A stretch of DNA of 64,000 nt from Epiperipatus broadwayi (GCA_028023455.1 JAQFVV010006271.1:4673366-4737365), one strand, 5' to 3'. Shown: positions 33,652 through 45,830, numbered from the stretch's first letter. Notes: generated from the letters alone by a model not told the origin. A program made the numbers and translations.

Positions 33652-33812
33652 TTAGTATATCTGAGCACTTATAGCATATATGTGTAGAGATGCTAATCTT
33701 GAGGAACTGATGATTGCTGGTTTAGCATGAAATATGAATATTGGCGATTATTTATCTTTTCAACATATATGTGCTCTTGTGTGTCAGTGTTATAAAATAG
33801 TGTGGGAGAGAG
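33652..33812 (+). repeat. Family D repeat, copy 3, with hammerhead-like core
   Basis: At 33689-33756: stem I AATC/GATT with outer GAT/ATC, core CTGATGA, stem II TGCT-GGTTT-AGCA bordered by the same T.T pair as in family B, GAAA, then a weak AT helix III. The proximal stem I pairs (GAGGAA against TTGGCG) are poor, so it is at best a relic. Confidence 0.55.
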
Positions 33813-33841
33813 AGATATGTATATAATAAGCGTGAGTTTCA

Positions 33842-33842
<1 letters not shown>

Positions 33843-33922
<80 letters not shown>
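33843..33922. repeat. (ATT)n microsatellite
   Basis: About 26 ATT repeats. A short (AT)n follows at 34017-34042. 34043-34599 holds no feature I recognise. Confidence 0.95.
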
Positions 33923-34010
33923 TAAATCACATTTTTTTTATATTTTACATACATGCAGTATTCATAAAACATAGATAATTAAATGGTTCATACAGTTGAT
34001 AGCAGTAGTC

Positions 34011-34045
<35 letters not shown>

Positions 34046-34599
34046 ACCGGACTGGCACATCAATCTCTCTGTTGGTTGGTTTATTTCCTGAGGTGCATAT
34101 TGTAGGAAGTAAAGAATTATGGATATGCACTCAATGTTGACCTCACTCCCCCTACAACAATATTTCCTAAAATCAGAGGATGTAGCACCAAATAGACTGA
34201 AGATGTTTAGACATTTATTTGTTTGGTTTCCCAAATGATGCCTCTAGAGTTTCAACTGACTACTAACTGACTTACCCAGATGAAGTTATGCCAGGCATAG
34301 CTCACGAAAGATTAGGGCCTGTATACAAGTGCTCTGATTGATGAATGATGCAAAATGCAACTGATGAGATACTTTATATTATATAACCATAATTTAATTA
34401 ATAATACAATTTGGACAACAATTTTCTAATAGTTCATGGCAATTACGTTTCAATAGACAAGTTATTCCACACATTGGTAATTCTTCTAATGCTTGGTCTT
34501 GTCATTGATTATCAAGCAATCTCTGTCCTTTATTTGTCATAGTAGGGATTTATTTAGATATCCATGTGTATAATACAGATATTTCAATCATTTCTCAAA

Positions 34600-34855
34600 C
34601 TTAATTTCTACATTTGAAGCTAAATTCTGTTCCTATGCACATATATTCTAATTCAGATATATAAATGCAGGTTTCAGTCATTCACATCTACAAATATATT
34701 TAATAAATACATACTTCACTCAGATATTTATACGCAGATTTAAGGTATATAGACACATATTATATAGACATATTTAATTTATATATAAGCGCAGATTGAA
34801 GTTATCCAGGTATGTATACTTATATTTAATTCATATCATCATTATCAACAACCAT
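34600..34855. repeat. Degenerate minisatellite split by the RTE LINE
   Basis: Imperfect 60-70 bp units around CAGAT, TATAGACACATATTATATAG and TTTAATTCATAT. Matching sequence resumes at about 38030-38130 beyond the RTE element, suggesting that the LINE inserted into this tract. Confidence 0.5.
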
Positions 34856-34869
34856 TATCAGTCCACTGC

Positions 34870-36473
34870 AGAATGAAGGTCTCTCCAAGTTCAATCTATC
34901 TTCTTCAATCTTTAGATTCTCTTCTCCATGTCTTCCCTGCACACTCTTATTTCATTTAGTCATATAACATGTGGTCTTTGTCTGGGTCTTTTACAATCTC
35001 TTGAAATCCAGTTTAAGATTTCAATTGTTCATCCATTATCATCTCTTCTAGCAATAACACCAGCCCAACTCTACTACAATCTTTTTAGTTTTTCAATGAG
35101 AAAATATACATGTTTGTTCTCTTACCTATATATTGCATCTTCGATCTCTTCTTGTTACTGCAAACATGCATCTCTCCATACTTCTCTGAGTAATCTAAAG
35201 TCTCCGTATTTCTATTTTATTAAGTGTCCATGTTTCAGATTCTTAAGCAAGAATAAATAAATTTATGAAAAATCTTCCTTTTCAACATCATTTAGTGTCA
35301 AGTTATTTCTACCAAAAGCATTCCAACTAAATTTAATTCTATGATCAATTCATTTCATCATTATGTTTTCATCTGTATTAATAATCTGATCAAGAGATTT
35401 GGAACCGTTAACTTCTAACTCGTCATAATCAATCTTTATTTTCATATTTTGAAAAAATCCATTAAACGTTACTTCAGACATTTTAACGATAATCTTTAGT
35501 CCGATTTACAGACTTTCGTCTGATAATTCCTGCAACATTTCCTGCAGCTCTAAAGCATTATTTGCAAAAACAACTATATCATTTTCAAAATCTAAATGAC
35601 TTAAATAATCTCCATTTACTTTCATTCCTCTCACTTCCCATTTTAATGCACAAAATACTATTTGCAGCACTGCTGTAAAAGTTTTGGCGATGTGGAGTCA
35701 CCGTTTCTTACATCCTTCTCAATGTTGACTATCCCAGTATCATTTTATAATCTAAATATTACTGTTGCATTTTTATATGAAAATATCCTGGATCTATACT
35801 TTGATGATCCAATACTTTAATCACGGAAGAAACGTTTGTAGAATCAAATGCTATGTCATAATCTACAAAGCATAATGGCAACTCTTATTCATTTGCCGTT
35901 CTATAACATCTCCCAATACCTGGATATGATCTAGTATATTAAAACCACTTTTAAATCCAGCTTGTTCTATTTGTTGGTAGAAATCCAATGTTCTCTGTAG
36001 ACGAGTTGTAATTATCTTGGAAAAAAAATTGTATAAATCTAATAAAAGGCTAATATGTCTGTAATTTCTAATATTTTCTTTATCACTTTTTTTTTAAATA
36101 TTAATATTAATACTGTATTATTTCAATCATCTGGTACATCTTTATTGTTTAGACATTTCATATATATCTTTGCTAAAAAAAATTATATTTCTTTACTTGC
36201 TTCTTTTAATATATCAATTATAATTTCATCAGTATCTCTGTGCTTTCCTTTAGTCATACAATTAATTGCATGTCTTACTTCTTCATTTAAAATTATGGGC
36301 AATTCGGAAGATGTAATAGATAGAGGAGGTACTTGTTCTTTATGACAATATAATTCTTGATAAAGGTAGTCTACCCATTTTAAGATGTCATCTCTCTTTT
36401 TAGTAATAATTCTATCTTTTTTTTCTTTTTGCAGATATGAATGTTCTACAAATAGCATAATGTTGTTTAACAC
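34870..36473 (-). pseudogene. RTE reverse transcriptase and C-terminal domain remnant
   Basis: Order: conserved KWVDYLYQELY and NEEVRHAINCMTKGK, which in RTE elements lead into the RT fingers; then ANNALELQEMLQELSDES after the mutated active site; then the WAGVIARR..W C-terminal block. The middle is interrupted by several stops. No ORF longer than about 100 codons survives. Confidence 0.75.
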
Positions 36474-37072
36474 ACTTGAGACTTGTATTCTCTTCTACAT
36501 CTTTTTGCTAGTTTACAATAATACTTTCTTACATCATTTTCAACTCTTTTCCCCACCATTTTTCAAAATTCGAGATATTCAATTCTTTTTAACGCATCAC
36601 TTTTGTCTATTTTCATATTCCTTCTTTCCTTCATAAATTCTCTATTTTCAATAGAAATTTATTGTTCAATTGCTGTTTTTTTCTACCAGCTATTATCGTT
36701 GCAGTTTTTAAAAGTGTATCAGTTATTTTCATATTAATTTCATTCAAATCTGAATCATATTCAAAATCTACTAATACTTGAAACCAATTTGTAAGTTTTA
36801 ATTTAAATTCGTTAGAATGTTTCTGAAAATTAGGAATATCAATTGTAAATATTGTTTTTTTAATAATTTTTGTCTCTTTAGTTTTGCATTAACACGTATC
36901 TTACATCTTACTAATCGATGATCACTTCCTATGTTAAATTTACTAAGAACAATACAATCTCGAAATATGTATTTTCTCTTAGTCAAAATATGCATGCTTT
37001 CATGTCCATTTCCTTTTAACATTTTTTTCAAAAAATAATTCATAATAAAAAGTTTTTCTTTTTCTGCAAAAT

Positions 37073-37560
37073 TCACAAGTCTAGTCCTTTCTCATTTCTA
37101 TTACCATAACCAAAATTATCTAAAGCATTTTCATCTTTCATTTGTTTACCAATTCTAGCATTAAAGTCCCCCATAACAATTTTAAAATGTTGCTTACTCT
37201 GATAAAAAGCCTTTTGTGCATCCATATAAAAATATTCTACTACTTCATCATTAAGGTAACTTGGTGAGGCATAATCCTGAATTATCTGCATTTGGTATAT
37301 GCTATTAGATTGTATGACTAAACTTGCCACTCTGTCCAATACAACATCAATCTCCACAATGTTGATCTTTCACTTTTTATTTATAATGTATCCTACTTTA
37401 CTTGTATTTCTAAAATATGTGCATTTATAATAGAGTACATGTCATTCTGTAAATCAATTGTCTCTTCACCTGTTCTTCTAACTTCACAAAGTCCAATAAT
37501 GTCCCACTTAATATAAGACAGTTTTTATTTTAATTCTTGCAATCTTTCTTCACTTTGAAG
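37073..37560 (-). pseudogene. RTE endonuclease domain remnant
   Basis: AP-endonuclease-like nuclease that would nick target DNA. Visible motifs are GLCEVRRTGEE (catalytic E region), VMGDFNARIG (D and N) and FGYGNRNEKGLDL, in the usual RTE order. Frames change between about 37360 and 37400. The N-terminal strand (NVRS-type) is not seen. Confidence 0.8.
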
Positions 37561-38029
37561 TGATTTTCAGTTGTAAGTACCTAAACCAAAACTCATCAAA
37601 TGCCAGCCTGAGTCTGCAAATCTACGCCATTGGCCACCTACCACTGCCTGACTTGGTGACCTTACTACCTCCTGGGAATAAGGATCATTTTGTCTGTCGT
37701 AATTGTATAAATCTATTGGAAAAATATTTATCATTTACACATACATTTATTCTGCCTTATCAGGCAAATGAGAAGAACGACCATGATGTTTCTTGAGATC
37801 TTAAATTCAGAGGTAAAAGCCAATAATCACCACACTGTTTAATGTGTGTTGGTGAGCAGCCCATCCATGATTGTATCCTATATGAATAATTGCGTAATAA
37901 TAATAGCTGCAATGACAATAATGTGTGGAGTGGACATTAGGTATTTGCCCTGTTCGGTTCCTTTAAGACTTCCAAGAGGAATCAATGGGTCTCGTTTTAG
38001 TTAATAACATCCTCCTTTCTGCAGCCATA
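37561..38029. other. Probable RTE 5' region and flank
   Basis: Less AT-rich than average (37600-37680). No coding motif recognised; position suggests the 5' UTR of the RTE element. Confidence 0.4.
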
Positions 38030-38339
38030 TAGATGCACTTATTTAATCCAGATATATAGGCACATATTATATAGACATACATTTAATTCATATCTTTAAT
38101 TTAGGTATATGTGTGTAGATTTAAAAATAGTATTTCTCAGTTAACCTAATATTTTATCGTTTTGTAAATTAATCATTTTCAAGAACTACGTTTTTCATTC
38201 TATCTTTTCAATAACAATAATGGCATTTGTATTATATTATAAGAAATTATTTCAGTACATAACCTTTTGTTGTTATGTAAATTAATTATTTTATTTTTGT
38301 AAATTAAATCATTTTAAATAACCATTGTCACGTATTGTG

Positions 38340-38664
38340 TGTGCTACAGGTTTCCCCACTCATATTTGGTTCGATATTTTGCCCAATGCTTACAACCATT
38401 GACAGACAAGATTCCATCAAAAATTATAATTCAAGTCATTTTAAGTCTATAATTAAAAACTTAAAACCAACTGGAACTAATTTATTGGTTAGTTTTGATG
38501 TTTCTTCTGTGTTTACTAATATTCCTGTTGAAGAAGTATTAAGTATAATAGCACAAAACAATGATTTATCTGATTTTATTATTACATTAGCAAAGCATTG
38601 CCTTGAGTATACAATTTTTGTTTATAATTCTCAAAAGTTTAAACACATTAAAGGACTTTCTATT
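38340..38664 (+). pseudogene. PLE copy 1, RT N-terminal half
   Basis: Opens with PHSYLVRYFAQCLQPLTDK in one frame, then, shifted, HFKSIIKNLKPTGTNLLVSFDVSSVFTNIPVEEVLSII, the PLE RT motif A (LVSFDV.S.FTNIP). It continues to HCLEYTIFVYNSQKFKHIKGLS, the position just before the MGSPLSP motif, where an insertion cuts it. The rest resumes at 41179. Confidence 0.85.
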
Positions 38665-41178
38665 GAAACAGTAAGATTCGTATTCGAATCTTAAGTTTCA
38701 CCTTTTTCTGTCGTCTCTCACTGACCGGTCTATCCCGCCCAAATTTAAACTTTTTGGTATCGAATTGTGTGTGTAGCAATATTAAAAATGTATAAATATA
38801 TGTAGAATTCAGCATAAACATGCACACATTTCGATCTCAAATTAAACGCAATAAATAGGGATAAAATAATATAATTTAGATTTCTTTTAGTTATATAATT
38901 TTGTATAATTTTAATCATTTATTTTGGATTATAAAGTTCGTATTTATTGCTTTGTTTAAATTTCGTTTAATAATAATTCTAAAAAAATCTGTAATATTTA
39001 ATTAAAAGTTAAAATAATCTTATGTTCCCTTTTTGTCTTTGAAATTTAAAAGCATCGGTCAGTGATAGATAATAGATTAATTAAAGAAAAATTCCCCAAA
39101 ATGTAATTAGTAAATGAAAAATGTAAACAATAGAACGGCAGCTTTCTTTAATCAAAAACCAACAAAATGCATTGATTATCCTCAGGGCAGATTAAGTAGA
39201 ACCTAAAAATATTTTAACAAAAATGTGAGACATCAAGATAAGAAAAGAAGCCATCTTAGACTTGCTGGAGACATTCACTTAAACTTTAGCTTTGCTCTGA
39301 GCACTGAGAGTCTCCAAAAATATAAAATAATTTGTTCCTGCCAAGGTATGACCGAGTAAAGCACCTAGATTATTCTCCATCGGAAGATGACCTATCGGAT
39401 GCAGAACTTTCCATTGCCCATCATAAATTCACCATGAAGATCTGCTGCCTGAAATAAATGAAAAAGCTGATGCTTCTGTGAAATTAAATGAAATATCTAA
39501 ATACAAGAAAGACTTGCCACTCGTGAACTTTTTGCTGCTAAACTAATGGAATCAGAAAACTTCTTATAAAACAGGTACCTGTCTGTGTTCAAACTCTAGA
39601 GTACTCTAATAATATGGTATAGCTCTACTTCATACTACTTATCTAAATTATAAAATGTAAAAACTACCATTTGTATAAATAAATTGAATAATTAATATAA
39701 TGTGTAAATGTATCTAATAATCTAGCTTACCTCACTCTATCTTTCTTGGGTGCGTATTTCTATAATCTACATTTCTATCTATAGTTATTATTTAATTATT
39801 GCATGCTCATATTATCTCAATTTTCAAAGTTTAAATCTATGATCGCTTAAAACAATGAATGCGTATCAAAATTTCATTAATATTTACTTTCCTAAATAAC
39901 TTAACTTTCATATAAATCGACACGCATTCAATGCTTCATTTATTGTAATGCAGGGGTCTACAACTTTGCAAATGGCTGGCATATTAGTTGTAATAACTCC
40001 GAGTTTATATATGTTTTGTATTTATTAAATCTAATGAAGAATTCTAGAAAATCACATTTCTTTGAGAGTCGCCAGAGTTCTTTAGTAAATGTTGATAATG
40101 TAGGGCCGAGTCAGAAATCTACTTAAATCTCATCATAATCGTTTATACTGTATACATGTGTTACGTTTTAGAGACGCAATGACCCATTCCGCCATGAAAT
40201 TTCCGGATTCTTCAGGGTTGAAATTAACCCCAACCGTCCTACACAAGCAGGCATAATGGGTGCTCCCGTAGGACTTGACAACGTCATGCAGCCAACCGGC
40301 AAAACTGTGACACGGACCGCTTGTCCCTGGTTATGCTTATGTGACCCCTTACTTCGTCGGGCCGAGGCAGAGACCAGCCCGACATTTCTTATAAACCCAT
40401 TCACGGCATTGCAGTTTCGATATACTACCATTCCATATCGCCTTTCTAAAGCGTACCATGTGTTTTTTTACTTAATTTTATTATTCTATATATCACTCCG
40501 CCTCTGCATTATCTTCATAATTCACTCTCAAATAAATGTTTGCCCTTAGACATAAAATAAATATTTTAATTAAATAAATATATGTCCACCGCTACTCTTA
40601 AATCTTACTTTAGACTCTTGCATTGCAAAGGTATAAATTCCCCAAGGCATGCATTAGAAATACTTACTCAAGAATTTTAGGTAGCTAGATTACGCCCTCA
40701 AATAAATAATTCCTTTTGTAAACAAATAAATAATGTATTCTTTAAAATATAATCATGTTGCAAATCCTGCTACTGAAGCTGTTAGTCCATAAAACATTAT
40801 TAGTAAAGGATCTTTTTAAAATGTGTTAATAAATAATTTTAAACTATACGTCTGCATTTACGTTTCATTTATTCGATACCCATTCTATATAATATTTCCT
40901 CGATTATGTAAATATGAATGTTTAATTAATATTAGTTTGATTATTGGCTAACTCGAGAATAAAATCATGAGTCTCTTGCATATCCCTGACCACTGTGCCT
41001 AAGGAAATATTTACTAATGTCGCATCAGATGCATTGTTTCGTGGATTGCATTGTGAAACCGATAAACTATGTTCGAACTCAGTATCACGGGGGCCTTCAC
41101 TACTCGATGGTGCTGCTGTTCTGTATGGTGGTCGAATTCTGGACTCTGTTTATGAGTCACACGTTTTCTGCCTGTTAC
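38665..41178. mobile_element. 2.5 kb insertion of unknown type splitting PLE copy 1
   Basis: RT coding stops after KGLS at 38664 and resumes at MVSPLSS from 41179; CTA at both edges may be a 3 bp target duplication. The left edge begins TGAAACAG and forms an imperfect palindrome (TGAAAC..GTTTCA outer, AAGATTCG..CGAATCTT inner), which structurally resembles the TIR of the 50.8-52.7 kb element. I see no matching right end and no transposase. Apart from the GC-rich block at 40160-40445 the interior is AT-rich and unassigned. Confidence 0.55.
40160..40445. other. GC-rich block inside the 2.5 kb insertion
   Basis: Markedly higher GC and CpG content than anything nearby, with a strong hairpin CGGGCTGGT../..GGCCCG on the minus strand (about 40355-40382). 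Both strands are open (87 and 97 codons), but the proteins look compositional and match no family I know. It could be a conserved SINE-type domain, an old gene fragment or a CpG-rich repeat. Confidence 0.35.
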
Positions 41179-42115
41179 ACTATGGTATCTCCACTGTCAT
41201 CTGTAATTGCTGATCTTTTCATGGATAATTCTGAAAGTGAAATATTATATGCAGCTACTAAAAATCCTATTTGATTTAGATATGTGGAAGACATATTTGC
41301 CATATGACCTCATGGCATTGTTGCCTTAAATTCTTTTTTTGTTTTTTTTATAAATAATTGGCATCCAAATATTAAATTTACTATGGAAGTGAAAAATAAC
41401 AGATCGCTTTTGTTTCTAGATATTTTAATTGCAAAAAAATGTGCTGAAATTTTATCAAAATCAGTTTACAGAAAATCCACTCATACAAACAGATATCTTA
41501 ATTTTTAATTCTCATCAACAGCCTGCACAAAAAAGTTTCTGTAGAAAAAATATTTTGACTAGAGCTTATAATTTATCTGATAAAGAACATCTTACTCAAA
41601 ATATAGAACTTACAAAAAATATTATTGTTTCTAATAATTATAATAAAACCATCATATGTAAGGCTTTACAAAACATTAGTACTAAAAAGAAAAAAGGATA
41701 GAATTGATAATTTCTCTTTTAATAGAGTAATTTTATCTTATCTTAAAGGAATTATTCATAAAATAAAAAGAAGACTATCTTGTTTTAATATAAAGACTAC
41801 TTTTTTTATTGGCAAAGAAAATTGGTGATTTTTTTTATATAAACTTAAAGACCGAATATTTTGGAACACCAATGAGTTTATGAAATTCCATGTTTAAAGT
41901 GCTCAAGAAGCTATGTTGCTCAGTCTAATAGATGAATAAATGTCAGAATTAAGGAATATAGAAAAGCTTTTAATCAAAAAATTAGCACATCAGTTTTTAC
42001 TTCCTATTTTTTAGAAATTGGTCACAAACTTGATTTTGACAATACAAAAATACTTGCTAATTTGGAAAGATATGATTTAGGAACCATAGGAGAATCAATT
42101 GAAATATTAAAGTGA
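41179..42115 (+). pseudogene. PLE copy 1, RT C-terminal half and GIY-YIG endonuclease
   Basis: MVSPLSSVIADLFMD (MGSPLSP motif), then after a stop FRYVEDIFAI (YVDD changed to YVED), then INNWHPNIKFTMEVKNNRSLLFLDILI and SVYRKSTHTNRYLNF (thumb). The endonuclease near 41880-42110 reads IPCLKCSRSYVAQSNR, i.e. the PLE CxxC linker and a degraded YIG (YVA), followed by INVRIKEYRKAFNQ. Several stops and frame changes. It is clearly the downstream half of the gene starting at 38340. Confidence 0.85.
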
Positions 42116-42339
42116 CCTACTTAAATAAGGCTGATGATGCACAAATTATTCCAGCTATGTGGAAACCTCCCATTTTATCTAATATTAATTTAAAATTAAT
42201 AGGTGAAAAAACTGAGAGGAATAAACATTTTGACTAGGCTCATATTGTGAATGTTGAACTACTTCAAGTTTTATCTCATTTCTCATCTCGTACTGAGGCA
42301 CTTTATTGTTTGAGATCTAACATATTTTCTTTCAAAATT

Positions 42340-42385
42340 TAACCTTGATAATGGTGGTTGCTAGTCCGTCGAAATATCGGATTGT
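42340..42385 (+). ncRNA. Possible hammerhead relic downstream of PLE copy 1
   Basis: CCTTGATAATGG resembles a mutated CCTGATGATGG core; about 15 bases later GTCGAAATATCGG gives GAAA, a two-pair helix III and a TC cleavage site, a pattern reported for PLE hammerheads (GAAACGTC-like). The core has an extra T and A for G8, and stem I is not convincing. Position, about 230 bases after the GIY-YIG domain, is right for a PLE-borne HHR. Confidence 0.3.
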
Positions 42386-42424
42386 AATGCAAAATAAGAC
42401 ACAGTTTATTCTCAAAAATAATAA

Positions 42425-42426
<2 letters not shown>

Positions 42427-42517
<91 letters not shown>
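42427..42517. repeat. (AT)n microsatellite at the border of two PLE copies
   Basis: About 45 AT repeats. PLE copy 2 (minus strand) is truncated exactly here. Confidence 0.95.
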
Positions 42518-42519
<2 letters not shown>

Positions 42520-42521
<2 letters not shown>

Positions 42522-44390
42522 TATACTGATTGCAGATTTTTCATAATTTACCTGGTATATGTAGAATATAAGAGTATACTATATACTATAGTATTAATAA
42601 TTATCTTTTTTCTTGAAATTTTTTTTTGTTGTCTATTTAACAATTTTTTAATAATTTCCTCATGGATAACCAATTTTTACAAGTGTTTGTTCTATATAGA
42701 ACTTTTCTTTTTCCAAATTGCTAGTTTCTGAACAAACTTTTTTGTTCTGTTCTACAGTGATAATATAAATCCATGTTTTGGATTTCTGGTGTGATTAAAT
42801 ATGTAAGCTAAGTATTTTCCTGTGTGTGTAGGTATTTGTTAAACTGTAGTGTCGATTTTTTCATGAGGTATTTTTTTCTCAAGAACATCTAAAAATGCCA
42901 ATGTTTGTTCTTGCTCTGGTGCTATTGTGAATTTAGTTAAAGGGGATATGTTGTTGATGTGTTTCCATAAAGTTTGTAGCAGTGCTTTACCATGTGGACA
43001 TAAACAAATGTATAACCTATACAACAAAGCCTAACTTTAAGTGGATATGGAGTAGTTTTTATGGTTGAGGTTTCAAGTTTTTCAATGTAAATATTGCTAA
43101 TCAGAGGAGACAATGGTGAGCTCATAGCCATTCCTTGATTTTGTTGGAAAAATTCTGTCTTATATTGAAAGCAACTTGTTTTGATGCAGAAATGTTAATA
43201 GTTCCATTATACTATCAATAGGAAGAGCTGTTCTGGTCTGGAAACTATTTTCACCATTTAATCATTTTCTTACAATAGACAATGCTTCTTCACATGGTAC
43301 ATTCATGAATAAACTTATCACATCAAATCTTACCAGTGAGTCAGTTCTTTCAATTTTCAGATTCATGAATAATTTTACAAAATGTCTACTAAAGGACTGG
43401 ATCTTGTATGCCAAACGACTTAGAATTTTGAAAAGAAATATTGCCTAGTTTTGGCATGATGAATCTCTAGAATTAACAATAGGTCTTAATAGAACTTGAT
43501 TTTTATGGATTTGTTAGATCATATAAGTGATGAATTTTTCTAAAATATGTTATTTTACATTTTTCTGAAGCAGTGAAGTACTTGTGGTGCTTTCTGAGTA
43601 ATATTTGTATCTTTGTTCCACATTTGGTATCATATTTTTTGCTATTTTTGTATATTGGTCTGTTGTGGGGACTTCTTGTATTTTGTTGTCATAATAAGTT
43701 GTATCCTTTGCAGCTGTTGCATTGCCTTTGTCAGCCGGGAGAATAATTATAAATTTATATACTTTGAGTATTTAATTAATTTCCTCTCACCATAGGACAT
43801 TTGACATAAATTGTTGTTACTTCTCTAGTGGTCTTTTTATTCTCCAGCATAATTTTTCTGCTTTTTCTAAAGGCAATTTTTGTGTGACTGCCTCAGTGGT
43901 TGCCATTATATCAAATAAATGGATATTATATTAGATGTCGTTATGGCAAAGTTTAATCTTTTTTCAAGACAATAAATTTCAGGTCAGATTTATAAAAGTC
44001 AAAGGTGGTACTTTGCTTGCTCCATTATGATTTTTCATATGCCCATGTTGGTTAACATGTTTTTTTGGCATTCCTTTTATTTTTCCATGTAATGCAGAAT
44101 AGGGTTTACTTACTACTTAAAAATTTTTGTGTAGTCTCAATCAAAAATATTATTTATTAGAAAATATTCTACATTATTAATAGAATGGGTTGTTTGATAT
44201 TTAGAAAATCTTTTAGCATTTATTCTTTCCTTAACAGTGCTTAACTTGCTATCTGAGTAATTTTCTCAACTCACTGAGAGTTAATTGGAGGTTTTAGTTG
44301 CAAATGTTTAGGAATTATCCTTTCAGATTTACATTTACATGAGAAAGTTAAATAATTTCATACTTTGCCAGATTTACACATAATTTTTAT
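42520..44390 (-). pseudogene. PLE copy 2 (family PLE-B), 3' truncated
   Basis: Minus strand, from N- to C-terminus: a KRLNFAITT-like block and ATTEAVTQKLPLEKAEKL (about 43950-43850), IIILPADKGNATA (about 43740), LLRPIVNSRDS (about 43480), DSLVRFDVISLFMNVPCEEALSIVR (motif A, about 43340), NQGMAMSSPLSPLISNIYIEKLE (43140-43060), a broken YVDD region (GYTFVYV), FTIAPEQEQTLAFLDVL and KPTHTGKYL (thumb, about 42830). It is cut by the AT array before the GIY-YIG domain. Frames shift several times. The RT blocks are the usual PLE set. Confidence 0.85.
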
Positions 44391-44419
44391 AATGTCTAAA
44401 GTTTGATATAATATCAGGT

Positions 44420-44653
44420 CCATACCAAATTAACTTTATTTCAATAATTCAAATATATTCAAATGTTAGTAATAGCACATCTAACTGATTAATATATGCA
44501 CAATGTTTTGAGATGTATTATTCTCCTCTTTTCTTCCAGTGTTGCTGGCTTGATGAGTGTTAGTACTACCATGGGATTTAAACCTTGACTCTTACATTTT
44601 TAATACCAAATTTTAAGGTAACACTGTAACCAACTGAGTTATCCTGCCAAAGG
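44420..44653 (-). mobile_element. tRNA-derived SINE-like unit at the 3' end of PLE copy 3
   Basis: Minus strand: A box within GGATAACTCAGTTGGTTA (about 44643-44627), B box GGTTTAAATCCCAT (44586-44573), then a body shared with 47245-47462 (GGAGAATAAT..CTCAAAAC, ACTAACATTTGAATATATTTGAA) and an AAATAAAG-like tail near 44430. A-to-B spacing is about 60 bases in both copies, longer than in most tRNAs. It directly continues PLE copy 3 with no gap. Confidence 0.75.
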
Positions 44654-44668
44654 CAGTAGTCTATACTA

Positions 44669-45830
44669 ATCTCATATATTTATCTATGAGGTTCCTCTGG
44701 ATTTCTCAAATTTTTCTTTATTTAATACATTATGTATAGTTACAGTAAGATAGCTTGTGGGATTTTTTGTCATTGTTATTTTTTTTTCTTCTTTGTATTT
44801 TTCTTCTCTATTCAATATTTTTGTATTTTCCCAATTGAACATATTTTCATTAGCCTATAAAGGTCTACTTAGAGACATTTGTTTTGTCTCTTCTAATCAT
44901 CGGTTTGTGTTCTTGCAAGTAATTTTCAAAGTGACTTGTCTCATCAATGTAAGTTCTTCCACATTCACATGGTATTTTATAGATGCAGTACTTTTCTTCT
45001 CACCATTTCATGTTTAGACTTTGTTGATGTTAGAATTCCTCATAGTGTGGTATGGATCTGGAAAGCTGTTCTGATGTAATACTGATTAGAGACTTTCCTT
45101 AATTTGCAATTTTTTAAAAGTATGGGTACACTACAGTACCAATAAATGTCTTTTATCTAGATGATGTTTTGTTGTCTATTTAACAATTTATTAATAACAG
45201 CTGATGAGTAACCATTTTTCATAAGAGTTTTTTTTATATACATCTTTTCTATTCCCATATCACTGGTTTCTGAGAACCTTTTTTGATCTGTTTTATAACG
45301 ATAGTATCACTCCATTTCAGTGTTTCTGGAGTAATTGCTTGTATAGGCTAGATATTTTCTGTAACTGTACGTTTTGACAAAACTGGACTTCTGATTTTAC
45401 AATGAGAGATTCTTGTCACAAAAAATCTAAATTTGCCAATTTGTGTATTTATTCTGATGCTATTGTAAATTTAATTGAAGGGGATATGTTGTTGATTTGT
45501 TATCAGAAAGATTGTAACTGTGCTTTACCATGTAACCTTGCAACAAATACATCATCCTCATCTCAATACAAACATTAGGTGGATATGAAGAAGATTGTAT
45601 GTCTAAGGTTTCAAATTGTTCTGTGTAAATATTGCTAATCAGTGGAAGCAATGGTGAGACAATAGCCGTTCCTTGATTTTCTTGGAAGAATTCTGTGTTA
45701 AATTGAATGTAGATTGTTTTGATGCAGAATGTTAATAGTTCCACTATACTATTAATAGGAAAAGCTATTCTGGTGTGTAAATATATTTCAGCAAAATTCA
45801 TCATCTTTATATTCTACCAAAAATCCATAT
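44669..45830 (-). pseudogene. PLE copy 3 (family PLE-B)
   Basis: RT part at 45804-45460: RIAFPINSIVELLTF, ENQGTAIVSPLLPLISNIYTEQFE; the YVDD region reads YEDDVFVARL in a neighbouring frame. The endonuclease at about 45000-44770 reads YKIPCECGRTYIDETSHFE (CxC linker; YIG changed to YID), LQEHKPMIRRD and later a NWENTKILNREEKY-like block. The RT N-terminus is missing where it meets copy 4 head-to-head at about 45830-45905. Multiple stops. Confidence 0.85.

Larger units (their letters stand above)
34860..37560 (-). mobile_element. RTE-clade LINE, decayed
   Basis: Minus strand. Endonuclease at 37560-37073: WDIIGLCEVRRTGEE, then ASPSYLNDEVVEYFY, IVMGDFNARIGK and GNRNEKGLDL. Linker and RT start at 36473-36183, with NCMTKGKHRDTDEI. 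RT palm at about 35700-35500: MKVNGDYLSHLDFENDIVVFANNALELQ, where the usual FADD reads FEND, then GLKIIVKMSEVTF. The C-terminal domain near 35050-34860 has WAGVIARRDDNG and KRPRQRP. The 3' end has TGATAATGATGAT-type short repeats (around 34835-34860), typical of RTE tails. Many stops and frameshifts; catalytic residues are altered. Confidence 0.85.

Noticed and set aside
34355-34400. CTGATGAGATAC as a hammerhead core
   Set aside because: No GAAA or pairing partner downstream.
40168-40549. Host protein-coding exon in the GC-rich block
   Set aside because: Open on both strands with low-information sequences, no recognised domain and no clear splice context; kept as an unexplained block.
44560-44653. 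Functional tRNA gene (also 47245-47330)
   Set aside because: A and B boxes are present but spaced by about 60 bases, with poor arms and a shared SINE body and tail.
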